64,000 bases of DNA from Blakeslea trispora (GCA_025331445.1 JAIWNE010000137.1:1-64000); one strand, 5' to 3'; counted from the first letter of the stretch, positions 11,201 to 23,726 are shown. Notes: generated from the letters alone by a model not told the origin. Program-made: numbers and translations.

Positions 11201-13089
11201 ACTCAATTGATAAATAGTGAAATTGGTATCTGAAGGAAATTGAAATCAAAAAGAAGAATGAGAAAGATATTAAGGAGTTTGGTTCGAAAATTGTCCGTCC
11301 TACCTTGGTTTGAAATAACTCGTGGGCTTTATATTTATATGCATTCACCAAAAGGGTACTCATTGGGGGTGCATTGAAGACCCCTTTAAAATATGGGGGG
11401 GGGGGGAGTGTAAAATAAATGGGAAAGAATGGAGCGGGAATATCAATGCATGGAAAAAATTGAGTCTAAGATAAAACGAGTAAAGTGTCTAATAAGATAA
11501 TTAAATGGATTTTTATATGACTTTGTTCAACTATGACAATCACTTTATATCGGGAAAGAGAGAGCGACAAAAGAAAAGGATTTTTTTTTGTTCCAAGTAT
11601 AAGCTTTTCTCACATAAAAGAAAAAGCAGAATGAAGAGAAGAAATAGGTTGAAAGAGAGAGCGGAGAGACAGAGATGGATAGAGTTTCATTGTCATTCAC
11701 TCCACAACGTCAAATATGCTTCATTGTCCTACTGTTCAGAATAATAATAAAAAGCAGAAATGTGCAACCTGGTAACGAATATTTGTTGCTATGGTATCTA
11801 AATGATATTGTTTTCTGCACGAAGAACATGTCAAGGTAACAAGACCCTACACTTGTTCCTTACTCATTTTAGTCTAAGACATGTCTTTTTCTTCTTTTTT
11901 TATTTTAAAAGCCAATCTGATCAAGCAAGAAAAAGGCCTGTTTAGTATACAAATTTGGAACTCATTAAAAGGCAAGGGGACATGACAACAGTTGCAAAAA
12001 ATATACGTCGGAAGATCAAGAAAATAACATGCACCTTAAAAAAAAAAGTAGATGGATGTTGCTTATTTACAAACAACTAAACTACTGAAAGCGCTTCGTC
12101 TAACAATAAGTCTCTATGTTTATGTATCAATCAACTGAACTCGAATGTATTGAAGACAAAGGGATTGTCTCGATTTTCTTTTTCTGTAAAAGATGATAAA
12201 GATTTAATTAAAATCAAGACGATTCGAGAGTAACCATCTCAATTGAATGTGAAGCATCGCAAAATCAATTGGCTTAAAGATGATGAGCGGAGGGAGAGCG
12301 GGTCTGATTTATCAAAAATAATTTCTATGCACGACGCTTTTTTTTTTTCACATCAAATAGGACAATGACTCTTAAGAATTCTCGTTTTCCACTTTCTTCT
12401 ACTCTCTCTCTTTCAAAAAGGAAAATGAGATTTAAAAAAAGGAAAGATTGGGATGACATTAATTAGTTTCACATCTTAAAAAGGCTTATGGTGTGGCAAT
12501 TATTTTGTTCAATCGTCAATGTTTTGCTGAGTTAAGAAAGCCAAAAGGGAATAAATCAGGAAAAAAAACCTTTGCAGTACGTAGAACCATGCTTTGATGA
12601 AAGCAAGTTGAAGGACCGATACTGGCCCACCTTGGCATCATGTGGCTATTATATGAAACTTGCACAATCATTTTACTATAAGAGCGGCATAATGAGAGCA
12701 ATTTTTTTTTTTAAACATGTTGGTAGATCCCGACAAAACTGAATACAATGTGTGTGTAGATACATACAAAGTATATATTTAGACTCACATATGTACACAC
12801 ACACACACTATACATCATAGAAAAAAAAAAATCTATATAAACAGGTCTATCTTTTTTTTTTTTGTAATTGTGTTTCCTTCCTTTTTTCTTACTCTTTCTT
12901 TTTTTCCTTTTGTCTTTTATAGACAGTCTCCCTCTCTTCTTCTTTTTTTTTCGTGTTGTATTGATCTTGTTATCAAATGAATAGCTCTTCCCTTTCAAAC
13001 TGTAAGATATAATCTACTTGCCCTTTTCTATCTGCTTAATATTGATTGCTTCTATAGTGCCATCCGTTCGCCTTGCTTCAGGCGTTGAG
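8207..13089. other. 4.9 kb gene-free region with simple repeats
   Basis: No ORF in either strand looks like protein. The stretch holds many homopolymer and simple-sequence runs: A/AG runs around 8265-8295, GT repeats near 10711-10729, GA plus poly-G at about 10796-10827, a G12 run at 11395-11406, and long pyrimidine runs near 12830-12960 just before the Medusa-like gene. It most likely contains long upstream regulatory sequence or a long 5' leader for that gene. A non-coding RNA cannot be excluded. An AG at 13080-13081 could be a splice acceptor from an unrecognised 5' exon. Confidence 0.6.
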
Positions 13090-15139
13090 ATGCAACATCG
13101 ATGGCTACCAACAGTCTCAACCGATCATTCGCCAGAGCAACCAAAAAACACCGAGTCCCCTCGAGTGATCAAGATGACCCCTAACAGGGGTTCCGAAGGC
13201 ACTACCATTACAGTTGTTGTGCAGTCATTGGCATGTCCATCGAATCCTGTCAAACTAGCTTTCAACAGCTTGGTTGTCAATACAAAGCAGTTGCAATCAC
13301 AAAATATAACCTCGCTCGTTGCTACCGTTCCACCTTTTCGACATACCCAATCTACTTCATCTCAAGTGCCTGTCTCTATCTGCATCACAAATGGAGATAC
13401 TGTGACAGCCACTTGGACGATTGCTGATTTTATCTACGAATTTGTCAAACGAGAAGAAGAAGAGATGGCGCCACGTACTTCTATGTCTGCCTTTAGCACC
13501 TCGTTAGATGGCTCAGATAAACGCAACTCATTTGAAAGCACTTCTTGTCAAAACAAAACAGGTACATTTAGCTCTTTTTTTTTTGTATCCTTTGATAGAA
13601 TATACTTTTCAGAGGGAAGATAAACTCATCCAACTCCTTTTTCTTATTTGATCATAGATGATTATTTATCAAGTTCCAACTATGATTCATTCTATTCCAA
13701 CAATAGTCAACCTTACAACACACCTTATAATTATTATTCTCGAGATAACAGTATGTTGAGATTTTGATTGTTTTTTTTTTTAAAAAAAAATAGATTCTCA
13801 AACTTACGCTTTCTTTCCTTTCTTTATAAAAGAATTCGATTATCGTTCCAATAGTCAAAATCGTACAAACGACAACACTTCACTGGACTACCAGCATGAG
13901 TCTTCCAATACAATCAACCTATTCAACCCTACTAGTTCCAACTATACCACTACCATGACAACTCAATTTAATCCTTTGGAATCTAATCTTTCCCCACCAA
14001 ACACTGGAACGTCTTATCAGTCCACCATGCGCCATCAACAACATGCCTATGGTGGGTACAGCAAATCATCGGGTCATTTTCCTACCACCTCCGTTGCCAA
14101 CTACCAGCCTTATCCCGGTCTCGTTAGCCGTGCCAATCTCAAGATGATGGGCGATCTGGAATCGATGGCCAAAAACTGGAGCCCAACTGAATGGGAACAT
14201 CGTCGACGATTGGTCCAGTTTTGGAGGGAACAGAATGGGAATGAAATCCGCTGTACGTTTGATGCTATTTCTCAGGGTGAGCGTATTAATAATAATTGTC
14301 AAATCGTGGTTTCCTGTATCTACTGGGCTGAGCGTAATGACTGCTTCATTACTTCAGTCGATTGTATTCATCTGTTGGAAAGCTTAATGGACCTTCGTTT
14401 CAGTGTTGAAGAAAAGAACCGAGTACGTCGTAATCTGGAGGGGTTCCGCCCTTTGACTGTCAGTAAATGCAAGCCTGATTCTGCTGATTTCTTTAAGCTT
14501 ATCATGAGCTTTCCTAATCCCAAACCAAGAAACATTGAAAAAGACGTCAAGGTCTTCCCATGGAAGACATTGCCTTATGCTCTAAAGAAGATTGTTACCA
14601 AATACACTGCTGCTTCTTATCATAACAACAGTAGTAGCAGTAGTAGTAGTAATAGTCATGGCAATACACTTGGTCATACTATACCCATCTCACAAGCAAC
14701 AGTGCAGCCTAGAAGTAATAGCCTTTCATCAGCCTCATCTGCGGACTTCTTTTCTGCCCGTCCTTCATCTCCTTCTCTGGGTCAAGCCAAGTCAACGGTG
14801 AATCCTTCTTATTATTCACAAACCGTTTATCGTCCATCTGCCTATAGCCAATACCACCCACCCTCATCTTCTTCTTCAACAAGTGCAACTATCCAACCTA
14901 ACTCAGCACCCACTGAGTCGACAAGTCACTTACCCATGTCAACCGTCTTTCCAGATGCAACCACTTCTTCTTCATCATCCAGTTCTCTTCCAGCATTCGC
15001 CTCTCCTTACCCTCCACCTACACCGCAGCCAACTAGTCTTAACCGACTTAGTCACACTCCCTCTCCACGCATGTCCTATTCATATCAAGATATTATCTCT
15101 TCTGCAACAGAACCCATGATGACACAAGCCACGCCATAA
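13090..15139 (+). CDS. Medusa (MedA)-like developmental regulator with TIG domain
   Basis: Three exons, 13090-13561, 13658-13750 and 13833-15139, joined by GT-AG introns of 96 and 82 bases; they sum to 624 codons in one frame. Residues about 22-110 form an IPT/TIG-like immunoglobulin fold (VIKMTPNRGSEGTTITV...). Residues about 300-445 are the strongly conserved block of the fungal Medusa family: WSPTEWEHRRRLVQFWREQ, CIYWAERNDCFITSVDCIHLL, NLEGFRPLTVSKCKPDSADF and FPNPKPRNIEKDVKVFPWK. The rest is Ser/Thr/Gln-rich and likely disordered. In Aspergillus, Magnaporthe and Fusarium, members of this family control conidium or asexual-structure development as nuclear proteins. No ATG lies upstream in frame before a stop, so 13090 was chosen, although an upstream exon is possible. 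Confidence 0.88.
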
Positions 15140-16304
15140 GAAGAAGAAGAATTGACCTTTGTGTTTTGTTGAGCCTCATGTTTTTATTTTATTTATGCAC
15201 TCTTTCGTTATCTTATATGACATCATGCAGTCAATATGTTTACACACGCCTTTTCTCTTGTTGACGCATTATTTATATACACACGCGTGTGTGCGCACAC
15301 AAACATTTTTTTTTCTCTCCACATACAATGCCTTTATAATATGCCCTTTTCTTTTTTTTTCTTTTCTTTTGGCCATCTGTAAATAATAAATCAATAGACG
15401 TCTGTTATATAATCTTGCGTTCTTCTTTTTCTCTTTTTTTATTTTCATAGCAATTTGCTCCTTGTTAAATAGCCTTCATATTTCAGCTACCATCAAAGTA
15501 TATTGATTGAGTCTTTTTTGAAGAACAATAGCTATTTACGTAAAAGCTTTGTTGAAATTCTTTGAATATATATCTGTTTTCATAATATGGCTTTAACAAG
15601 TAAAAGAAAAAAAAAGGGCTTGAAGTAAGGATTGTCATTACGTAATATACCCTGAAAAGAAATGAAAGAAAATTCAAATCAAGGTTTATTATTACTAAGA
15701 AAAAGTCTATTGTGTACTACAAACCCTTCAAGGAGATGTACTGCATAAATGTTGGAGTTTGCTTCCAGCTTTGCGGTTAATGAATTTTCGTTTTGCGCAC
15801 TTTGCGGATAGTAAATGTTCCTTTTAAACGGCCTTTTGTTTATGGAGAGTAAGCTCAACAACACCCTTATCACACATTACGTCCAATAAACTAGGTAATA
15901 ATAGTAGTAGCAATAAAACAAATGGAAGAGAAACAGAATTGATGGTAGGCAGAGCGTCTCTTCTTATTGGCCTTATTGTTTATCAGGCTCTTTTTTTTAG
16001 GGAATTCCCTCATTATGGTGTGTACAAAGACTGTCTATGTGAAATTTTGATTTACAAAGAGAAATGTAACAATAAGTGAGCTTGTTATTACAGCAATGAA
16101 GAGAGGTGTGTATTGATTAACTATTTTGTGATTTACTAGATATAAATCCCCTTGTATGTCATTGTTTGCCATTGAACATAATTTGTTCTGGTTCATTGTA
16201 CTATCACTAACTGAATTGAAGAACAATCGATGGTCATTGTTTGAGGGTAATAATCGCCTGTTGAAAAGATTGAATTTTGCTTGAATGTATTTTGTAACCC
16301 AGCT
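15140..16304. other. Intergenic, no gene seen
   Basis: AT- and pyrimidine-rich 3' flank of the Medusa-like gene with a palindromic ACACGCGTGTGT near 15282. No coding or RNA gene is recognised. Confidence 0.55.
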
Positions 16305-16576
16305 GTAGTCATTGCCTGATAAAATTCTTGGGTATAAATCAGTGACAACTCTTTATTCTTTTCATTCTTTTCCTTTCTCTTGTTCTTTTTCTTTGTCTTG
16401 TTCTTTCTCTTTCTCTTTTTTGCAATTTGTTTTGCAGACATTTGAAACGAGTATGTAGTTTTTGTATGAAGATGGGCAGGGACATGTTGCAGATGAGCAG
16501 GGAGTTGAGCCCATGGATCTTGTTGTTGACGAGGAGTTGTTTGCTATCGAGACCCTTAGTTCTCGTACACAATTCC
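16305..16576 (+). repeat. Inverted partial copy of the transposase 5' region
   Basis: This stretch is the reverse complement of 18481-18825 with high identity. It contains the same upstream TATA-like GTATAAATC, a pyrimidine-rich intron end (TTTTGCAG) and the first codons of the transposase reading frame (EDGQGHVADEQ...). It stops where the transposase copy continues, so only the 5' end of the element was duplicated or inverted. Unlike its partner it lacks the long (GACAAA)n expansion. Confidence 0.75.
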
Positions 16577-16583
16577 AGCATAA

Positions 16584-17762
16584 TCAAGGATGACTAATTT
16601 GATATTCGCACTTGATGACTTGGCAAGCATGACAAAGTTTAGGAATCTTTTTTATGAGATATGAAGGGAACACCCTGTCTTTTGATGATCTACCTTGAAA
16701 ACGACCATCTTTGTACTTGATTTTGTCTATCACAGTTGCAGTGTTGTTGCTGAAATCACGCTCAAGCAAGAGTGAGCTGGCAGAGCAAATGGGGGGATAC
16801 ATACACCTTTTCACAAAGACATTTCACTTTCAGGATTTCCACCATGCGTTGGATCAGTTTTACTCGTTGTTCTTGCGAGACGTTGCATTTTGATTTGCGA
16901 CAGTACCCAACTGTAAGCCAGTCACCACTTGCCTCGCGCACCTTTTTCTTGTAGGAGAGTGTATTAAGGACTTTGTTCGAAGCATAACTTAAAAAAAATA
17001 GGGATTATTGTCGTAAAGATAAATATTACAGTCAGGTCATTTAAGTCGATGTTCTTCTTTGAGGACCCATAAACTTCTCATCCGGAAAGTCGTGGCACCA
17101 ACCCTATACATCTTTGAACAACCAAAACGGCCATCTCTTGCTAACCAGTCGACAATCTTTGTTTTTAAGTTGTTGCTTTTGACGTTTTTCAGATATCCAT
17201 TGAGCAAGTCAACTTATTCTTCCATTGACCAATGTGTGTAAACAAACTGCTCCTCATTGGCAACCGGCTTTGTATTCGAGGCAATACAAGCAAAGAAGTC
17301 AAGAACACTGTCCTTAGTGAGCTTGATGCTTAATATATGGAATAAAACATTTCAATTTTAGTCTATCGCACCCTGACCAAAACAACAACAAAAAATAAAC
17401 TTACTAGAATCAATTGAACTATCCGAATCAGACGTTTCTAAGAAAACAATGCGAAAAAAGAGTTGAGAAACTAATACATCAATCTAAGTCCTTTTTATTT
17501 CGGGCAAACTACCTGTTAACTCTGGTTCATCAATATCAATAGCAGACAGCGTTGGAGAGGATGGAGGCGTTTCTGGATATTTTTGGTACGTAAATGGATC
17601 GCGTTCAACAACCTGCTTCTAAACGGCAACAGGTCTCGTTTTGCCCTCAGCAATTGTATACACCACTTCGAAAGGAGTCTCTTCAATAATGGCTTTACAT
17701 TTCAGCCTGTTTGATTCGGTAACTGCTTCTCCAAATACCATGCACGATGCTTGTCCTTTGGT
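16584..17762 (-). pseudogene. Degenerate gene of unknown family
   Basis: Read on the minus strand, several blocks look like real protein but are broken by stops and frame changes: MEPFITKGQASCMVFGEAV near 17760; PPSSPTLSAIDIDEPELT near 17560-17510; NEEQFVYTHWSMEE near 17240; NNLKTKIVDWLARDGRFGCSK near 17150; and GDWLTVGYCRKSKC then VSQEQRVKLIQRMVEIL near 16930-16830, followed by a part around 16800-16600. I do not recognise the function. It lies downstream of the DDE transposase fragment in the same orientation, so it may be its partner gene or an older neighbour trapped between the inverted repeats. Confidence 0.5.
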
Positions 17763-18013
17763 GATGAACGGTTCCATGTGGGTAAGAAAAAAAAAAGGGT
17801 ATGTTGCTTAAAAACAGAAGTCGTTGAATGTTACCATGAAATCAGACAAGCATTCCTATTGGCCGGCCTATTTTCCCTTGACCAGCATCAAACGCATTTT
17901 ACCTCACAGACTGGCCTCTGCTCACCCTTTACGATGGAAAATGCTTGCAAAAAAAAAGAAAAGCGAGAGTTTGCGCCTGTTGACGGGAGGATCAAACTTG
18001 GGGGAGGGTTTTT

Positions 18014-18630
18014 TTACTCGATGGAACGGTGAAACTTTGACAGCCGTTCCTTGCTAAGACACCTTCCAAAGCATTTTGCCAAATGAGAAACAAAGCCTTT
18101 GAAATTGCTAAAATGCAGACTGTCGCATGCTTCACCGATCCTATCCATTAGCTGTTCTTTTTCGAGGAACTTGTTCCGTCTAACTTTATTTTTAACAACT
18201 GACCAGAATTGTTCGATTGGATTCAGTTCAGGAGAATATGGAGGAAAATAGACATATCGATATCCTCGAGAGCAAATGTAGTTGCTGGCACTGTTACGAT
18301 TGCAGGCGTTCCCTTCCTTGACCAAGCCATGCCTCGTTTCAAATTGATATGGAAGGCTGATTCGTCAAGAAAGACACAGTTTGTTATGAAGTCCAAGTCA
18401 GTTTGCTGCCATTTTGCACCCAATCGTACCTTTGCTGAATCTTTTCTTTTCTTCGCTTCGCTGTTTCTTTTGACAAGCTGAAATTGTGTACGAGAACTAA
18501 GGGTCTCGATAGCAAACAACTCCTCGTCAACAACAAGATCCATGGGCTCAACTCCCTGCTCATCTGCAACATGTCCCTGCCCATCTTCATACAAAAACTA
18601 CATACTCGTTTCAAATGTCTGCAAAACAAA
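18014..18630 (-). pseudogene. IS630/Tc1-like DDE transposase, truncated
   Basis: The 5' half reads KWQQTDLDFITNCVFLDESAF, with the first catalytic Asp in FLDESAF, and runs into GTPAIVTVPAT. The 3' half in another frame carries YVYFPPYSPELNPIEQFW, with the third acidic residue, Glu in NPIE. The two halves meet at about 18290 without the middle part that should carry the second Asp, so an internal deletion has removed it and shifted the frame. The copy cannot encode an active enzyme. Confidence 0.8.
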
Positions 18631-18825
18631 TTGCAAAAAAGACAAAGACAAAGACAAAGACAAAGACAAAGACAAAGACAAAGACAAAGACAAAGACAAA
18701 GACAAAGACAAAGACAAAGACAAAGACAAAGACAAAGAACAAGAGAAAGGAAAAAGAATGAAAAGAATAAAGAGTTGTCACCGATTTATACTCAAGAATT
18801 TTATCGGGCAATGACTAAGCGACTT
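18481..18825 (-). repeat. Inverted-repeat partner of 16305-16576
   Basis: Reverse complement of 16305-16576, covering the transposase leader and first codons. The two arms face each other about 1.9 kb apart, enclosing the degenerate gene and the truncated transposase body. Confidence 0.75.
18641..18738. repeat. (GACAAA)n hexanucleotide array, about 16 units
   Basis: A perfect or nearly perfect hexanucleotide array placed in the pyrimidine-rich (on the minus strand) leader just before the TTTTGCAG acceptor-like site of the transposase. The inverted copy at 16.35-16.43 kb has only one or two recognisable units in a mixed CT tract, so the array expanded after duplication or contracted in the other arm. 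Confidence 0.95.
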
Positions 18826-19439
18826 CATTGCTGGATCAACCGACTTTGTTGTTGCACCCAATTTTTTTTTCTTTTGCACGACATTAAACTCAAAATCAGC
18901 GACTTTACTTTCTGCAATGACTGTTTATAGTATTTTTTCATTTTAGAAAATATTTTATCCGTTTATCAAACTTCATAGAAGCAAACTATACTTTGGATAA
19001 TTATATTAAGCGAAAGCAGGGATTCTTATTGTTCAATGTTTATCCGAGCGGAAATGGAAAGGTTTTTCCGTACTTGATTCAAGTCCCCCCACTTTTTTTT
19101 TTATAGAAAAAAATGATGTTACCCTTTCGGTTTTATGCTGAGCTGTTGTACAATTGAATGTTATTACCCAAACAAATATATGTCCAAACATGTTACTCAA
19201 GCGCATTCTTGCCTCTCTACTATTAATCAAGTCTTTACCATTTTGCTTTTTTCTTCTCTTGGTAAAATAGATTTAGCTGGGAACCAAAAAAAAAAAACTG
19301 GCTGATTTCACCAATAGGCAAAGGAAAGCCATAGTAAGATTAAATATTAGTAAGCTTATAACAGTCGCCTAAAAAATACTCGCACTACATCCCTCTAAAT
19401 GAATTCACCCCTCACAAGCACACACTGCAATAGGTGATA
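18826..19439. other. Intergenic, no gene seen
   Basis: AT-rich spacer with homopolymer runs. No coding signal is recognised. Confidence 0.5.
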
Positions 19440-19976
19440 ATTTGTTTTATAAAATAGATGTTATTGACAAGTATATAAATTAGATAAGTTCTGGATAAAT
19501 TATGTCTTTGATGAATTTTCATTGATCAAATTGGTCAGATTTTTGCAAAGCATGTATACTTTGCAAGTGAGTGGTAATATATGGTTGACCATGAGTCAAT
19601 AGTGAAGTACAGAGGTCAATCTCAACACTGATAGGTGATTGACCTTGTTACTTGTTGATGGTCAAAGCAAAACTGAATTTAACAGGAAATTGCTTTCTTG
19701 ACAATACAAAAGGATAACTCATCTACTAAGGCTACCGATTTCGTTCGAGGAATAAGCTACTTTTGTTGAGAACTACCAGTTTCGATACGTATTGGCTTGT
19801 TTCTTTGACTACTACTATTGCAAAGACCTTTTTGTGGGTAAAAGTTTCTTAGAAGCATTACAATACAGCCTACTTTCAATATTAACTTTGAGGGAGGAAA
19901 GTTGATTGGGTTCAGCGTTTGAGAATGCTCATCAGAAACACTATAGACCTCGTTGTTGGTGTTTTCTTTTTGAGAG
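19440..19976 (-). pseudogene. Helitron/Pif1-type helicase C-terminus, degenerate
   Basis: On the minus strand, starting at the TA beside the DDE element, three frames together give the C-terminal helicase blocks of Pif1/Helitron proteins: LNPINFPPSKLILKVGCIVMLLRN, then LIPRTK, then a block matching the usual RRQFPVRLAFAMTINKAQGQ pattern (here SRKQFPVKFSFALTINK, stop, QGQS), then LLTHGQPYIT. Stops and shifts throughout make it a fossil. Helitron helicase unwinds DNA for rolling-circle transposition. The DDE element beginning at 19979 cuts it at a TA. Confidence 0.72.
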
Positions 19977-19978
19977 TA

Positions 19979-22872
19979 GAGTGCGTCCAGTTTGTAATCG
20001 CCAATAATTTTTTAGAGGAACTTTTGACCCATTTCGTCGCCGATTAAAATCGCACCTTAAAATTTGTCTATACTGGATTTTTTTTTATTTATATGAGCTT
20101 TCTATGACTTTTGTATGTTTTAGAAAATTTTTTGACAAGCTCATTTGTCTCGATGGCATCATGACCTTGGCTATATGCTTCTATATACCGATAAGCAAGG
20201 TTTTGCCATTTTCTAATTGTCTTTGTACCATTGGTAACCTGATTGCTGTCTAGAAACTTATGGATGTTATCTTTAAGGCCCTTAAATGTGTAGTCACACT
20301 CAAGACGAGCAATACGCTTTGACTCGGCCCAGTGTCGCTCAATCCAATTGGTTTCGCAATGATACTTTGGATAGAGTGTCATCATATGGCCATTGTTGAT
20401 GATTGTTTCTTCTAGGATTGACTTTTGATTAACAAAATCATCTTGTGCCGACAGTATTTTCTCTAGACAACACTTGTCACCAGTATGCTCATCATTACAC
20501 TTTTTCAAGAGCGAACAGTCTTTTTGAATGAGCCGTCTTTCCAAAAGGATTTGGAAAGTGCCTTTAAAGTACTCAACCTAAGATTATGAGTTAAAAGTTA
20601 TTGGAGAGTTGATTTTTTGTAATTGCAATAAAAACTTACGGGTCTAGGGAACTGTAGCTTTTGTACCAAAAAAGTTCTCAAAGCATTCTCTGTTCCAAAA
20701 CGCTTTCTTGGCCCTACTTGAGGCTTGAGTCTTTTAAATTCAGTCTTGAATTTTCTAAAATCAATATTGCGCATGAAGTACATGCTTTGCATCATGGCTT
20801 GGTCTGATTCTGGATCTCTGTAGAAGCCGTCTCGAAAGCGATAAGGTGATTCTGGTTTGTATGGGATTTCCCCAGAAGACATTCTACTCGCAAGCAAGGC
20901 ATCATTGCCAAATGCACGATGATTTTGACTTTGATCAAACGCAAACAAACCAATACAGTCAGGATGCAACAACTCAAAGAGCGGAAGTACATCCTCCTTG
21001 AGTTGTGCATTGAGGTCCTCACATTTCCACCAGTTGTCTCCACCTGGATAGAAAATTGTTCTTGAGGACCTCTCTTCCCCGTTGACCAAAGCCTTCATAG
21101 TACCATGGCAAGCGCACATGAACTCTGACACCATGACAGACTTGCCCTGGCCTTTAGGCAAGATAGCCGATTCGGTAGGTAGTTGCCAGCGAGTCTTCTT
21201 TCCATCGTTGGCATAAAAGGTGCTCTCATCATGAGTGACAAGAACTACCTTCTTTTCTTCTTCTCGAAGGGTTGGTTGAACAACCTCTTCTTCATTACCA
21301 TATGGATAAAATTCCATCCTCTTCTTCCACTCCATCATCTGTCTTGCCCACTGAAGACGATATTCTTTTACATCTTGTCTTTCATGGCCATCGATGTACA
21401 TAAAGTCTTTGCCAGTACTCTTATAGTCAAAGCCCCACAGTTTCAGGTATTTAGAAACTGTGGTTTGGCTCAGAGACTTAAGCTTGTTTCCTAGCTCTTC
21501 ACTTATTATACCTGTGCTCAAAACATCAGGCAAAATCACCTTTCTTACATGGTCAACTAAGCCTCTTGTTGATCGCTGATTGGGCTTTGTTTCTCTTAAC
21601 CAGTCAAGGCATCTCTGCTTGATGTCCTCATCTGACAACAGAGACACTTGCCTTGTCTTAAGACAGGGATATCCCCAGTCTTAAGAAGAGCCTTAGTCCA
21701 CATGCGAATACTCTTTGCGCGATAAGACTCGGATGGGGACAACCAGGTTATAGCTGCTGCTTCTTGGCTTGCCTCATGGCACCTTTTCCATCTTTGATGC
21801 GCTTGAGATAGGCAAGAACAGCTTGATAGCGAAAGGTATCATAATGGTCGTGCAAGGTTTGGACAACTCGAGAGTTTGCTACTGGCTTCAGCAACTCACT
21901 AAGCTTACTGATAGCACTGGAGATATCCAAGACGTCAGCTTCTTCTACTTCCTCTTCTTCTTCATCGGCTCTGACTTCAGCAGACTGTTCCCTAGAAATC
22001 TGAAAATAATCAGATATTTTTGATGAGCCTTCTGCCATCATCCTATTTTTTTGCTTTCTTTTTCTGATCGCTCTGTCGGTCAATTGAAAAGTTCTTGCAT
22101 GTTTTCTTTTCTTGTTGATTTCTAGGTTGTTGTTGTCCCATTTCAAAGTGTCATGCAAACACTTTGTATTGATCTTCAATGTTGTCTAACATTTCTAATT
22201 CGATCTCTAAACTTTCTTCGCCATCACTCTCTGAAATAAATTCAAAGTTGAAACATGATTCAATAGTAGGATACTCAAAGTTACTGTTGTCTTCATAATC
22301 GAACGAAGTATCGTCGATAGAAGAGACGCCTTCATTTTCGATCTTATTGTTCTATCTTTAAATTAAATTGCACAACTCAAAAGACACTTGATTCCATACC
22401 AATGCTTTTTCAGCTTCAACTTTTTGATTATGTCTGTCTTGGTTGAACTTTTTAAGCTTATGAAGATTTTTGCTAGGACGACCCATATTGAACTTTGCGA
22501 AAAAGGAACAGACAAAAGGTTCTGCTAAACAATTTTAATAGACTAGGATTCTGACTAACAATGTAGCACAAACTACCATTTTAATATATCGGAGTTTGGT
22601 TGTGTAACACTAACTACTATATTATTGGTTGAAACTTATGTATGCCTATAATTAGACCTCAGAGGAACTTTCAGGTCGAAGTGAAAAAAAATAACTCGAG
22701 ATAGAGACAAGATATAAAGAAAAGGAGGCCGAGGATCGATAGAGAATTAAATTTTGAATAGATTGTCGGCCTCGCTTTTTAATTTTGTCTGCAAAAAAAA
22801 TTTGCTATTTTGGTCCAAAAGTGCCAAAAATTTTCACCACCAAGTTGCGGCGACTACAAACTGGACGCACTC
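19979..22872 (-). mobile_element. DDE transposon with TA target duplication (copy 1 of family)
   Basis: Both ends read GAGTGCGTCCAGTTTGTA followed by (A/G)TCGCC in inverted orientation, flanked by TA (19977-19978 and 22873-22874), as for IS630-Tc1-mariner elements. Inner terminal sequence is only partly alike. The left TA sits in the helicase remnant at 19440-19976. The body holds one transposase gene on the minus strand, with frameshifts. Confidence 0.8.
20089..22486 (-). pseudogene. DDE transposase of a fungal family (THDEST type), frameshifted
   Basis: The reading starts at ATG 22486 (MGRPSKNLHKLKKFN). Catalytic-looking residues are Asp in VLVTHDESTFYANDG, Asp in LFAFDQSQNHRAF and Glu in CETNWIERHWAESKR, a D,D,E triad resembling the NPIE-type context of Tc1-like enzymes. 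One clear GT-AG intron is 20639-20578. At least three frame changes are needed: near 22150, near 21770 and near 21660. The last two are supported by alignment with the related copy at 61.7-63.8 kb. The core 21647-20640 is a long undisturbed frame, so decay is recent or partly sequence error. Confidence 0.78.
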
Positions 22873-23387
22873 TATAAGAGATAAAGAGATATAAATATCT
22901 TAACATCAAGGTCTTTTATACTGTGTTGTTAATTGAGGATTACTATTAGCTGTTAGTCCATACACTAACAGTGCTAGTCTGAGAGAGGCGGAATATAAAT
23001 TGTATAATTCTGATGGTGTGATTTGGGGTGTGCGAACACTTCTAATTTATCCGAGCGTGTGTAACCTTACAGGCTCATAACAATACATGTATTGAAACTC
23101 CTTGTATTACCTACAATGCATCTTTATTTCTTTGTTGCCCATAATGTCTAATAACAATTACCTTGCACCCGAAGAACTTAAAGTCACTATATACTTTAAG
23201 AGAAACCCACTCATCGACTGGTCTTTTCCTCAATATTTTGAGAGGAGAAAACGACTAAGTCCTTTCCAAAAAGAGTACAGTGTGGTTCAAAATAAGTTGC
23301 GGATTTGTAAACTCCGCGATTTTATCATCTAACCCATTATTGTTCTGTTGATCTTCCCATCACCTTTTTCTTAATAAACATAATAAA
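22873..23387. other. Intergenic, no gene seen
   Basis: Right flank of the DDE element. A 62-codon frame starting at 23144 has no recognisable content. Confidence 0.5.
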
Positions 23388-23726
23388 ATGAACAAATCTA
23401 CTACTACTACTGTTACCAAAGCAGCCAATAAGCACCTTTCCGAATACGATTATGGTAGATTAGCAGGCACTTTCTTGTACAAAGGAAACTTTGCTCAAAT
23501 CTCAAGAGATCTCGACCTCACTGAATCAACCGTACGATCAGCTTATAAAAGACTTCAGAAAACACAAAGCACTCTTCCCAAAACTTCAACTGGAAGAAAA
23601 AGGCCTCTTTCTCAAACTGATTTGAACGCGATTAGTCAAAGCGTTTGTTGTCGACCTACTGAGTCAATTAGGGCTCAGCATCTTCGATTTTTGGGTTCTG
23701 GCCAGAAGGTCTCTTTGTCCGCTTGA
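23388..23726 (+). pseudogene. Helix-turn-helix N-terminal fragment of a probable transposase
   Basis: 112 residues from a good ATG (AAAATGAAC). Residues 20-65 look like a homeodomain-like HTH: EYDYGRLAGTFLYKGNFAQI, then SRDLDLTESTVRSAYKRLQK, followed by a basic TGRKRPLSQTDL linker as seen before the catalytic domain of Tc1-type transposases. No DDE domain follows in any frame through 24170, so this is a truncated element or a small stand-alone protein. Confidence 0.5.

Noticed and set aside
13018..13089. N-terminal extension of the Medusa-like protein from 13018
   Set aside because: It would start at TTG, not ATG, and the preceding sequence looks like a polypyrimidine tract with an AG, more like an intron end or leader.
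18641..18738. ORFs of alternating Arg-Gln, Lys-Asp or Val-Phe repeats over the hexanucleotide array
   Set aside because: They are translations of a simple repeat; all frames stay open for trivial reasons.
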